Notes under the pieces: generated by a model | What the model saw: the letters and a program-made list of their open reading frames with translations, nothing else | Told to the model about the DNA's origin: nothing | The model's database searches: none | Program-made: the position numbers and the translations under genes | Source of the DNA: CAG-390 sp045546615 | Lineage (GTDB): Bacteria > Bacillota > Clostridia > Oscillospirales > CAG-272 | Reading direction: 5' to 3' | DNA length: 64,000 nucleotides | Assembly: GCA_045546615.1 (NCBI GenBank) | Contig: JAZQDD010000020.1 | Location: forward strand, 4,294 to 68,293 | Shown: one piece after another, positions 43,722-51,591 of the stretch | How the letters are laid out: the number at the start of each line of letters is the position of its first letter | Numbering within the stretch: the first letter of the stretch is position 1

Positions 43722-44330
43722 ATGGAAAAATCAAGAGGAATTATCGTAGTAGACGCGGGCCACGGCGAAAAGGGCAACCCCCACACCACGCGCGAGGGAT
43801 TTTACGAGGGAACGCAGAACTATAAGCTCTCGCTTTATCTTCGTGACGAGCTTGTGGCTCGCGGTTTTGAGGTAAAGCTCACGCGTGAGCAGGTAACAGA
43901 CGACCCCGAGCTTATGTGGCGCGGCGGTATCGCGGGCGAGATAGGTGCTGTAATGTTCATCTCGCTCCATTCAAACGCCCCCTCTACGAGCATTCCGCCC
44001 GAGGAATACATAGCCACACGCGGCGTTGAGACCTACTATTCCGTCAAGGACCTTGAGGGCAACGCCCCCATCGCGAAGGCGCTCAACGACGCCGTTATCG
44101 GCGTTATGAATACCGCTGACCGCGGCATTAAGATACGCCGTTCAAATGAAAATCCCGACGAGGATTTCTACCGCGTTATCAGAAGCGCGGCAAATTCGGG
44201 ATGCGTACGCGCCTTCCTGGTTGAGCACGGCTTCCACACCAATCCTGAGGACTCCGCAATGCTCCGGAGCGACGAGTATCTTGCAAGAATCGCCAAGGCA
44301 GAGGCAGAGGTCATCGATAAATTCTTTTAA
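43722..44330 (+). CDS. N-acetylmuramoyl-L-alanine amidase, amidase_3 type
   Basis: A 202-residue zinc amidase domain on its own. Zinc ligands are His14 (DAGHG), Glu29 (YEGTQN) and His83 (SLHSN), and the catalytic Glu is in LVEHGFHTN. It cuts the bond between muramic acid and the stem peptide. No signal peptide or wall-binding domain is visible, which is unusual for a peptidoglycan enzyme; it may act on recycled fragments or leave the cell by another route (inference). Confidence 0.9.
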   Translation: MEKSRGIIVVDAGHGEKGNPHTTREGFYEGTQNYKLSLYLRDELVARGFEVKLTREQVTDDPELMWRGGIAGEIGAVMFISLHSNAPSTSIPPEEYIATRGVETYYSVKDLEGNAPIAKALNDAVIGVMNTADRGIKIRRSNENPDEDFYRVIRSAANSGCVRAFLVEHGFHTNPEDSAMLRSDEYLARIAKAEAEVIDKFF

Positions 44331-44347
44331 TAAGAAAGGGCGCATAA

Positions 44348-45040
44348 ATGAGCCTTGATACGTCAAGAACGGAATATATTTTGGGCAAGGACGGTTGCCG
44401 CCGTCTTGCCGAGGCGCGCGTTCTCGTTTTCGGCGTCGGCGGTGTCGGCGGACATCTGTGCCAGGCGCTTGCCCGCGCGGGTGTCGGCGCGATAACGGTG
44501 ATTGACGGTGACGACGTTGCCCCCTCGAACATAAACAGACAGATAATCGCTCTATCCACCACCGTCGGCAGAGCGAAGGTCGAGGTCGTAAAGGAGCGTA
44601 TCGCCCTGATAAATCCCGAGTGCAAGGTAGAGGCGAAAAAGCTGTTTTATCTGCCCGAAAATGCGGACGAGATAGATTTTTCCGCCTATGATTTTGTTGC
44701 CGACGCGGTAGATACCGTCGCGGCAAAGGTGGATATAATCTGCCGCGCAAGCGCGGCGGGTGTCGGCGTGATATCCTCGATGGGCGCGGGAAATAAGCTG
44801 TATCCCGAGCGTTTTCGCGTGTCGGATATATACGAGACGTCCGTTTGCCCGCTGGCGCGAGTGATGCGCCGTGAGCTGAAAGCTCGCGGGATAAGCGCAC
44901 TTACGGTGGTGTGGTCGGACGAGCCGCCCATAGCGCCGAAGGTTGCCGTCGAGGGACGCGCACCGGGCAGTATCTCCTTCGTTCCCGCCGCCGCGGGACT
45001 TGTCATGGCGGGCGAGATAGTGCGCAGATTGGCATTGTGA
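44348..45040 (+). CDS. tcdA: tRNA threonylcarbamoyladenosine dehydratase
   Basis: A 230-residue E1/ThiF-like protein. The ATP-binding loop is VFGVGGVGGH, followed by VIDGDDVAPSNINRQ, and the block SSMGAGNKLYPERF is characteristic of TcdA. It uses ATP to dehydrate t6A37 to the cyclic form in ANN-decoding tRNAs. It lies 17 bases after the amidase gene. The Leu T-box promoter follows 38 bases after its stop. Confidence 0.93.
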   Translation: MSLDTSRTEYILGKDGCRRLAEARVLVFGVGGVGGHLCQALARAGVGAITVIDGDDVAPSNINRQIIALSTTVGRAKVEVVKERIALINPECKVEAKKLFYLPENADEIDFSAYDFVADAVDTVAAKVDIICRASAAGVGVISSMGAGNKLYPERFRVSDIYETSVCPLARVMRRELKARGISALTVVWSDEPPIAPKVAVEGRAPGSISFVPAAAGLVMAGEIVRRLAL

Positions 45041-45078
45041 TTTTTTTTCGGGGGTTTTGAAAATTTTTTCAAAACCCC

Positions 45079-45107
45079 TTGACAAAGCAAACTCACTGTG
45101 TTAAAAT
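45079..45107 (+). promoter_or_regulatory. Promoter of the Leu T-box transcript
   Basis: TTGACA at 45079-45084 and TAAAAT at 45102-45107 with a 17-base spacer. Confidence 0.82.
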
Positions 45108-45113
45108 GACTTT

Positions 45114-45370
45114 GTAAATTTCAAAAATCAAACGCAATGACGGAAAATGTGTATGTGAAAAGCGTTTCAGAGAGCCGACGGCAGCTGTGAGTCGGTACGC
45201 GGTCACGATGCACTCTCATTCCCGAGTGGGACATTTGAAAGGGTGTCACGGATGCCACCGTTACAGGGCAGGGAGCTGTTAGGCTCTTGTAAAGGAGGTC
45301 GCGTAAGCGGCAATTTGGGTGGTACCGCGGTTTTTATCGTCCCTGAAGCAATGGCTTCGGGGGTTTTTTG
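45114..45370 (+). ncRNA. T-box leader, apparent specifier CTC (Leu)
   Basis: This fills most of the 380-base gap before the LeuA-like gene. Stem I has the CAGAGAGCCGAC distal region paired to GTCGG, and the helix GTGTAT-GTGA (45149-45158) pairs with TCAC-ATGCAC (45203-45213). GGAA (45142-45145) pairs with TTCC (45219-45222). The three bases before the conserved A next to this helix are CTC (45215-45217), a Leu codon. The T-box core GGGTGGTACCGCGG is at 45317-45330. The terminator is CCCTGAAGC/GCTTCGGGG (45341-45362) with a T run. Leucine shortage should allow read-through. The class is certain; the codon reading is from hand folding and agrees with the downstream gene. Confidence 0.92.
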
Positions 45371-45422
45371 TTTTTTACGGCAATCCCACAAAATCAAAAT
45401 TTTTTCAAGAGAGGTTCTAACT

Positions 45423-46835
45423 ATGAACGCAAACGCAAGAAGGATCAGAATATCGGACGCAACCATCCGCACGGGTGCGGGGGGCTATACCTTTAAGGAA
45501 AAGCTCGAGGTGCTTCGTATGCTTGGCAGGATAGGGGCTGACATCATCGAGCTTGGCTCTATCAGCGAGACGGAGGCAAAGAGCGATGCGCTTCTTTACC
45601 GCACCGCAAGCGCGATCCTTGACGATTGCACGCTTTCCCTCACCGTGAGTGCAGATAAGGCGGGTATAGATGCGGCTTGGGCTGCCATCGGCGGCGCAAC
45701 AAGCCCGAGACTTTCCGTAGCTCTCCCCGTTTCCACCGTTCAGGCTGAATACATATATCATAAAAAGCCCGAGGCGATGATCGCCGTCATCAGCGACACG
45801 GTATCATACGCCAAGAGTCTTGGCGCAGAGGTCGAATTCCGTGCGCTTGACTCAACAAGATGCGAGCTTGACTATCTTATTACTGCCGCAAAGACTGCGG
45901 CGGAAGCGGGCGCGTCGGTAATTACCGTTTGCGACACATCGGGCGAGTCTCTCCCCGATGAGATAGCCGCCATCGTTTCATCTCTTCGCGCCGCGCTTGA
46001 CGGTGTCAGCATCGGCGTTGAATGCTCCGATGCCATGGGACTTGCAAACGCCGCCGCCCTTGCCGCCATCGCGGCGGGAGCTGACGAGGTCAGCACCGTA
46101 TTCTGCCGCGGCGGAGTATCCGTTTGCGACCTTGCCGCCGCCCTTGCGATAAAGGGTGATGCGATGGGCGTAACGCTTCGCATCGACACCACAAAGCTCT
46201 CCAGCACCGCCGACAGAGTTTCCCACCTTTCGGGCGACCGTCACGGCAAGAGCGTAAAGAGCGTAGTTTCCGCCTACGAGGATAGGGAGATCCCCACCGA
46301 TGCCGATATTATAACGGTTGGTGAGGCTGCCGCCGCCATCGGATACAGCCTGACCGAGGACGACAGAGCAAAGGTATACGAGTCTCTTCGCCGCCTCGGT
46401 GAAAAGACGGGCAGAAAGAGTATTACCGCACGTGAGCTTGACGCGATCGTTGCCGCCGATGCTTTGCAGGTGCCCCCCACCTACCACCTTGTTTCTTACC
46501 TTATAAACAGCGGTAATACCATCAGCGCCACCGCGCAGATCACCCTTGACAAGAACGGTGAGATGATGACGGGACTTTGCGCGGGTGACGGCCCTATTGA
46601 CGCCGCTTTCCGTGCTATCGAGCAGATACTCGGTTACCGCTACGAGCTTGACGATTTCCGCATCAGCTCCGTTACCGAGGGCAAGGGTGCGATGGGTGAT
46701 GCGCTCGTCCGTCTGCGCTACGACGGTAAGCTCTATTCGGGAAGGGGACTTTCCACCGACATTATCGGCGCTTCCATCAGAGCCTACGTCAGCGCGCTGA
46801 ACAAGATAGTATACGAACAGAACAACTCAAAATAA
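45423..46835 (+). CDS. LeuA-like protein with degenerate catalytic barrel and intact LeuA regulatory domain
   Basis: A 470-residue relative of 2-isopropylmalate synthase. Residues about 6-270 align with the LeuA barrel, but the metal and substrate residues are changed. The LRDGEQ block reads IRTGAG, so the metal Asp is Thr17. The HxH block reads ECS (Glu200, Ser202), and the late Asn block NGIGERAGN reads FCRGGVSVC. The HESGIHQ block of true LeuA is also absent. Residues about 355-468 match the leucine-binding regulatory domain well (SGNTISATAQITL, CAGDGPIDAAFRAIE, YSGRGLSTDIIGAS). It is probably not an isopropylmalate synthase; it may be a leucine sensor or a repurposed enzyme. A Leu T-box controls it. 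GAGAGG precedes the ATG. Confidence 0.85.
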   Translation: MNANARRIRISDATIRTGAGGYTFKEKLEVLRMLGRIGADIIELGSISETEAKSDALLYRTASAILDDCTLSLTVSADKAGIDAAWAAIGGATSPRLSVALPVSTVQAEYIYHKKPEAMIAVISDTVSYAKSLGAEVEFRALDSTRCELDYLITAAKTAAEAGASVITVCDTSGESLPDEIAAIVSSLRAALDGVSIGVECSDAMGLANAAALAAIAAGADEVSTVFCRGGVSVCDLAAALAIKGDAMGVTLRIDTTKLSSTADRVSHLSGDRHGKSVKSVVSAYEDREIPTDADIITVGEAAAAIGYSLTEDDRAKVYESLRRLGEKTGRKSITARELDAIVAADALQVPPTYHLVSYLINSGNTISATAQITLDKNGEMMTGLCAGDGPIDAAFRAIEQILGYRYELDDFRISSVTEGKGAMGDALVRLRYDGKLYSGRGLSTDIIGASIRAYVSALNKIVYEQNNSK

Positions 46836-46853
46836 TAAAAGGAATTATCCAAA

Positions 46854-49385
46854 ATGAAACTTTCACTTTCCACAAACGGTTGGGAATCCTACGGCTGGGG
46901 TAAGCTCTTTGACGCGTTTCGTGATGCGGGCATCGAGGGTATCGAGCTTCACGGCATAGCTTCTCCCGAGCTTTCGGGCGCGGGCAAGCCCTTTTCCACC
47001 GAAAATATAAAGACCACCGCGCGCAGATTTTCAAACGTCGGAGTCACCGTTACCTGTGTTGATTCTCTCTCGGACATCTCTCTTACCGATCCCGACGCGA
47101 TAGATGCGGCGATATATGAGATAGAGGAGTGCATTGCCGCCGCGCGTGACCTGCGTTGCAGATTTGTAAGGATCCACGCGTTTGGTGAGGATAAGGGCGA
47201 GACTACCGACGCCGCCGTGCGCCGTATGATAATGCGCCTGCTGCCCACCTCGGTAAATATGGGCGTTACGCTTCTTGTTGAGACCGCTGGCATCTACGCC
47301 GATACCGCGCGTCTTTGCGAGCTTCTCAATTCCTTTGCATCCGACAACGTTGGCGCACTTTGGGATATGCACCATCCGTACAGATATTGCGGCGAGGACC
47401 CCGAGCTTACCATACAGCGTCTCGGCGCGTACGTCAAGCACGTCCACATCCGCGATTCCGTAAAGAACGCCTCGGGCGATGCGGACTTCTGCCTGATGGG
47501 TGACGGCGACCTTCCCGTTGCGGAAATGCTTGACGCGCTTGATTCCGTCGGCTACGGCGGATACATCAGCTACGAGTGCGCGCAGGGCGTTATCGAGGAG
47601 TTCGGTGCGGCGGAGATAGTTCTGCCTCATTTTGTAAGTTATATGCAAAAATTCGGCAAAAGCCAGCCGTCGATGTCACGCCTGCCCGAAAACCGTTCAA
47701 GAACGGGACGTTTCGTTTGGCAGAAAAACGAGCTTATCGACCTCACCTTCCCGCAGGTGCTTGACAAAATGGTTGAGGAATTTCCCGACCAGCTCGCGTT
47801 CAAGTACACCACGCTCGATTACACCCGCACCTACTCGCAATTCCGTGACGACGTTGACAGCTTTGCACGCGCCCTCATCGCTATGGGTGTTGGTGTTGGC
47901 GATCACGTTGCTATCTGGGCGACCAACGTCCCCGCGTGGTTTATCACCTTCTGGGCGGCTACCAAGATAGGCGCGGTGCTTGTTACCGTAAATACCGCGT
48001 ACAAGATACATGAGGCGGAATATCTTTTCCGTCAGTCCGATACACACACGCTCGTTATGGTGGAGAGCTGCCGTGATTCCGATTACCGCGCCATCATCAA
48101 CGAGATTTGCCCCGAGATCGCCTCGACTCCCTCGGGTCAGCCGCTTCATTGCAAACGGCTTCCGTTTTTGCGCAACGTCGTTACCGTCGGTTTTTCGATG
48201 GCGGGCGGCGTGACGCTTGAGGATGCTATACGAATGGGCGAGAGCGTTCCCGCCGAGGAAGTATCAAGGCGTGCCGCCGCAGTCCGTCCCGACGACGTGG
48301 CGAATATGCAGTACACCTCGGGAACTACGGGCTTCCCCAAGGGCGTTATGCTCACTCACCGCAATATAGTAAATAACGGCAAATGTATAGGCGACAGAAT
48401 GGACCTTTCCACCGCCGACCGTATGATGATACAAGTGCCGATGTTCCATTGCTTCGGAATGGTGCTGTCAATGACGTCGTCAATGACGCACGGCGCAACG
48501 CTCCTTCCCATGCCGTATTTCAGCCCCAAATCCTCGCTTGCGTGCGTTCAGGCAGAGCGCATAACCGTATTTAACGGCGTTCCCACCATGTTTATCGCTA
48601 TGCAGTCGCATCCCGACTTTGCAAAGACTGATTTTTCGTCCGTCCGTACGGGCATCATGGCAGGCTCTAACTGCCCTGCCGACCTTATGCTCAGCGCAAC
48701 AAAGACGATGAATATGACCGAGATCATAAGCGTCTACGGTCAGACCGAGGCATCCCCCGGCTGTACTATGAGCTGTGTTGACGATCCGCTCGAGGCGCGT
48801 GTAGGCACTGTTGGTCACGCCTTCCCGAACGTTGAGTGCAAGATAATCGATCCCGAAACGGGACTTGATCTGCCCGACGGCGAGAACGGTGAGTTCGTTG
48901 CGCGCGGATATAACATAATGAAGGGCTATTACAAGATGCCCCGCGCAACGCGTGAGGCAATTGATAGCGACGGCTGGCTTCATACGGGTGACATCGCCTG
49001 CCGCGATGCTGACGGAAACTATCGCATCACCGGCAGACTCAAGGATATGATAATCCGCGGCGGAGAGAATATCTACCCCCGCGAACTTGAGGAATTCCTC
49101 TTTACGCACCCCAAGGTCAGCGATGTTCAGGTCGTAGGCGTTCCCGACAAGAGATACGGCGAGGAATGTATGGCTTGGGTAATTCCGAAGGACGGCGAAA
49201 CTCTCACCGCTGAGGAACTTCGCGAGTATTCGCTGGAGCGCATGGCTCGCCATAAAGTGCCGAGATACATCCATATCTGCTCGACCTTCCCGATGAACGA
49301 TGCGGGCAAGATACTCAAATACAAGATGCGCGAGTGGGGTGCCGAGATGATAGCAGACCCAGAAAATCCCCTCTCCAAGCAGTAA
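46854..49385 (+). CDS. Fusion of sugar-isomerase-like TIM barrel and acyl-CoA synthetase
   Basis: An 843-residue two-domain protein in one clean frame. Residues 1-265 are a xylose-isomerase/AP-endonuclease-2-like barrel with its metal ligands in place: Glu143 (VETAG), Asp171 (LWDMHHP), His196/His198 (KHVHIRD) and Glu241 (YISYECAQ). Residues about 295-835 are an AMP-forming acyl-CoA synthetase with YTSGTTGFPKG, YGQTEAS, GWLHTGD, GRLKDMIIRGGENIYP and the catalytic Lys in DAGKILKY. The second part should activate a carboxylic acid to its CoA ester; the role of the first part is unknown. It lies 18 bases after the LeuA-like gene, so the Leu T-box probably controls it too. Confidence 0.9.
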   Translation: MKLSLSTNGWESYGWGKLFDAFRDAGIEGIELHGIASPELSGAGKPFSTENIKTTARRFSNVGVTVTCVDSLSDISLTDPDAIDAAIYEIEECIAAARDLRCRFVRIHAFGEDKGETTDAAVRRMIMRLLPTSVNMGVTLLVETAGIYADTARLCELLNSFASDNVGALWDMHHPYRYCGEDPELTIQRLGAYVKHVHIRDSVKNASGDADFCLMGDGDLPVAEMLDALDSVGYGGYISYECAQGVIEEFGAAEIVLPHFVSYMQKFGKSQPSMSRLPENRSRTGRFVWQKNELIDLTFPQVLDKMVEEFPDQLAFKYTTLDYTRTYSQFRDDVDSFARALIAMGVGVGDHVAIWATNVPAWFITFWAATKIGAVLVTVNTAYKIHEAEYLFRQSDTHTLVMVESCRDSDYRAIINEICPEIASTPSGQPLHCKRLPFLRNVVTVGFSMAGGVTLEDAIRMGESVPAEEVSRRAAAVRPDDVANMQYTSGTTGFPKGVMLTHRNIVNNGKCIGDRMDLSTADRMMIQVPMFHCFGMVLSMTSSMTHGATLLPMPYFSPKSSLACVQAERITVFNGVPTMFIAMQSHPDFAKTDFSSVRTGIMAGSNCPADLMLSATKTMNMTEIISVYGQTEASPGCTMSCVDDPLEARVGTVGHAFPNVECKIIDPETGLDLPDGENGEFVARGYNIMKGYYKMPRATREAIDSDGWLHTGDIACRDADGNYRITGRLKDMIIRGGENIYPRELEEFLFTHPKVSDVQVVGVPDKRYGEECMAWVIPKDGETLTAEELREYSLERMARHKVPRYIHICSTFPMNDAGKILKYKMREWGAEMIADPENPLSKQ

Positions 49386-49428
49386 TATTTGTAAATTCAA
49401 AAAATATAGTGCATTTTGCGCTGTAATG

Positions 49429-49437
49429 TGATATAAT
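49429..49437 (+). promoter_or_regulatory. Extended -10 promoter before ilvE
   Basis: TGATATAAT, an extended -10 element 31 bases before the gene; the -35 region is weak. Confidence 0.55.
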
Positions 49438-49468
49438 TGACTTAACCTAAAACTTAAGGAGAAAAACT

Positions 49469-50533
49469 ATGGAAATCAAGATTACAAGAACTACAACCCC
49501 CAAGGCAAAGCCCGCAAAAGGTCAGGCTCTCGGCTTTGGCAAGATATTTACCGACCACATGTTTATGATGAATTACACCGAGGGCAAGGGCTGGCACGAT
49601 GCCAGAATCGAGCCTTTCCACAATATCGAGCTTTCCCCTGCCTGCGTGGTATTCCACTACGGTCAGGAGATGTTCGAGGGACTCAAGGCTTATCGCGGAG
49701 TTGACGGCAAGGTTCGCCTTTTCCGCCCCGAGATGAACGCCCGCCGTACCAACGCTTCGAACAAGCGTCTTTGCATCCCCGAGCTTCCCGAGGATATGTT
49801 CGTAGAGGCTGTTCGCGCAGTCGTTGACGTTGATGCGGATTGGATACCCACCGACGACGGCACTTCGCTCTACATCCGCCCCTTCATCATCGGTACTGAT
49901 GAATTCCTCGGCGTTGCCCCCTCAAAGACCTACCTTTTCTGCGTAATTCTTTCTCCCTCGGGAGCATACTACGCTGACGGACTCAAGCCCGTCGGCATTT
50001 GGATCGAGGACGATTACGTAAGAGCCGTTCGCGGCGGTATGGGCTTTGCAAAGACGGGCGGTAACTACGCTTGCTCCCTCGCGGCTCAGGTAAAGGCGCA
50101 TGACGACGGATATTCTCAGGTACTTTGGCTTGACGGCGTTGAGAGAAAGTACATTGAGGAAGTTGGCGCGATGAACATCTTCTTCAAGATCGGCGGCAAG
50201 GTAGTAACTCCCATGCTCAACGGCTCTATCCTCCCCGGTATCACCCGTGACAGCGTTCTTACGCTCTGCCGCGCGTGGGGACTTGACGTTGAGGAGCGCA
50301 AGATCTCCGTTGACGAGCTTATCGAGGCTCAAAAGAACGGTACGCTCGAGGAAGTTTTCGGAACGGGTACTGCCGCAGTTATCTCTCCCGTCGGCAAGCT
50401 CCGCTACGTTGACGAGGTAATGACCATCGGTGACGGCTCTATCGGCCCGCTCAGCCAGAAGCTCTATGATACCGTAACGGGTATCCAGTGGGGCAAGGTA
50501 GAGGACACCATGGGCTGGACACAGACCGTCTGA
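49469..50533 (+). CDS. ilvE: Branched-chain amino acid aminotransferase
   Basis: A 354-residue class IV aminotransferase of the longer BCAT form. Typical blocks are VFHYGQEMFEGLKAYR, RPFIIGTD, the PLP Lys in WLDGVERKYIEEVGAMN and GSILPGITRDSVL. It interconverts Leu, Ile and Val with their 2-oxoacids using glutamate/2-oxoglutarate. AAGGAG precedes the ATG. The next gene starts one base after its stop. Next to a 2-oxoacid oxidoreductase, it supplies or uses the oxoacids of that enzyme. Confidence 0.96.
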   Translation: MEIKITRTTTPKAKPAKGQALGFGKIFTDHMFMMNYTEGKGWHDARIEPFHNIELSPACVVFHYGQEMFEGLKAYRGVDGKVRLFRPEMNARRTNASNKRLCIPELPEDMFVEAVRAVVDVDADWIPTDDGTSLYIRPFIIGTDEFLGVAPSKTYLFCVILSPSGAYYADGLKPVGIWIEDDYVRAVRGGMGFAKTGGNYACSLAAQVKAHDDGYSQVLWLDGVERKYIEEVGAMNIFFKIGGKVVTPMLNGSILPGITRDSVLTLCRAWGLDVEERKISVDELIEAQKNGTLEEVFGTGTAAVISPVGKLRYVDEVMTIGDGSIGPLSQKLYDTVTGIQWGKVEDTMGWTQTV

Positions 50534-50534
50534 T

Positions 50535-51251
50535 ATGGAGTCGATCCTTAACAGAAACGCCAGAGTCACGCTTTTTGCGGGACACTACGGAAGCGGAAAA
50601 AGCACGGCGGCAATAGCGTTTGCCGCCGCGCTCCGCGCCAAATTTCCGCACGAAAGGCTGACTCTTGCAGACCTTGATATAGTAAATCCGTATTTCCGTA
50701 CGACCGACTGTGCCGAGCTGCTTCGCTCGCTTGGTGTGGAGGTGGTCGCATCGGATTTTGCAGGTACTAACGTCGACGTTCCCGCCCTGCCGGGCGCGGC
50801 GTACTCGCTTATTGAAAGGCGAGACGTACGCTCAATTATCGACGTCGGCGGTGATGACCGCGGCGCACTTGCGCTCGGACGTTACGTTCCCGCCCTCAAG
50901 GAGGAGGGAAGCTACGATATGCTTGCCGTTATCAATCCCTACCGTCCGCTGACAAGAAATGCCGCGGACACCGCAGAGGTGCTTCGCGAGATAGAGGCGG
51001 CGTGCGGCTTGGCTTTTACGGCGATACTTAACAATCCCGCCCTCGGTGTTAACACCACCGCTGACAGCGTGGTGTCGGCAACGCCCTACGCGCTTGCCGT
51101 CAGTGAGGCTATGGGCATTCCCGTGGCGTTCACCATGGCGCGCGAGGATCTGTGCGGCGAGCTTGCGACGAGAAGCGCAGAGCTGCCCGCAGACGGGCTT
51201 TTGCTGCCGTTTGCCCATAAAATCGCCCACGGCGGCATAGTTAACGGATAA
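50535..51251 (+). CDS. MinD/ParA-like P-loop ATPase of unknown role
   Basis: A 238-residue nucleotide-binding protein. The P-loop is FAGHYGSGKSTAA and a second block, LADLDIVNPYFRT, resembles the switch I region of MinD/CobQ-type ATPases; IIDVGGDDRGA fits the Walker B/switch II position. It is translationally coupled to ilvE. I do not know its function; given the neighbouring iron-sulfur oxidoreductase, a role in cofactor delivery or enzyme assembly is possible (inference). A terminator follows. Confidence 0.8.
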   Translation: MESILNRNARVTLFAGHYGSGKSTAAIAFAAALRAKFPHERLTLADLDIVNPYFRTTDCAELLRSLGVEVVASDFAGTNVDVPALPGAAYSLIERRDVRSIIDVGGDDRGALALGRYVPALKEEGSYDMLAVINPYRPLTRNAADTAEVLREIEAACGLAFTAILNNPALGVNTTADSVVSATPYALAVSEAMGIPVAFTMAREDLCGELATRSAELPADGLLLPFAHKIAHGGIVNG

Positions 51252-51257
51252 AATTGT

Positions 51258-51287
51258 AAAAAAACGGCTTTATAGAGCCGTTTTTTT
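51258..51287 (+). terminator. Terminator after ilvE-ATPase
   Basis: AAAAAAACGGCT and AGCCGTTTTTTT around a six-base loop. Confidence 0.92.
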
Positions 51288-51298
51288 GCAAAAAACTG

Positions 51299-51327
51299 TT
51301 GAACTAACGGGAATTATAATATATAAT
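51299..51327 (+). promoter_or_regulatory. Promoter of the oxidoreductase operon
   Basis: TTGAAC at 51299-51304 and TATAAT at 51322-51327, 17 bases apart. A second TATAAT at 51315-51320 is too close to the -35 box. Confidence 0.72.
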
Positions 51328-51369
51328 AATATAATAAGTTAAATTTTACATACCGAAAGGGAAATAAAA

Positions 51370-51579
51370 ATGGTAAAAATCAGCTTCAGAACCGACAGAT
51401 GTAAGGGCTGCGGGCTTTGCGTTACCGCCTGCCCCAAAAAGCTGCTCGCTATGGACAGCGAGAAGATAAACGCGCAGGGCCATCACCCTGCCACCATCAC
51501 CGACGCATCCGCTTGCATAGGCTGTGCTTCATGCGCACTTATCTGCCCCGATTGCGTCATTACGATCATCAAGGAATAA
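51370..51579 (+). CDS. korD: 2-oxoacid:ferredoxin oxidoreductase, ferredoxin-like delta subunit
   Basis: A 69-residue protein with two 4Fe-4S motifs: CKGCGLCVTACP (Cys11, 14, 17, 21) and CIGCASCALICP. It carries electrons between the TPP centre and ferredoxin. It is the first gene of a four-subunit enzyme, 12 bases before the alpha subunit. The order delta-alpha-beta-gamma is usual for KOR/VOR enzymes. Confidence 0.94.
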   Translation: MVKISFRTDRCKGCGLCVTACPKKLLAMDSEKINAQGHHPATITDASACIGCASCALICPDCVITIIKE

Positions 51580-51591
51580 AGGAGAGAGAAA

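Noticed and set aside
45156..45169. A catabolite-repression (cre) site, TGAAAAGCGTTTCA
   Set aside because: The central bases are GC rather than CG at the conserved positions, and the stretch is part of T-box stem I.
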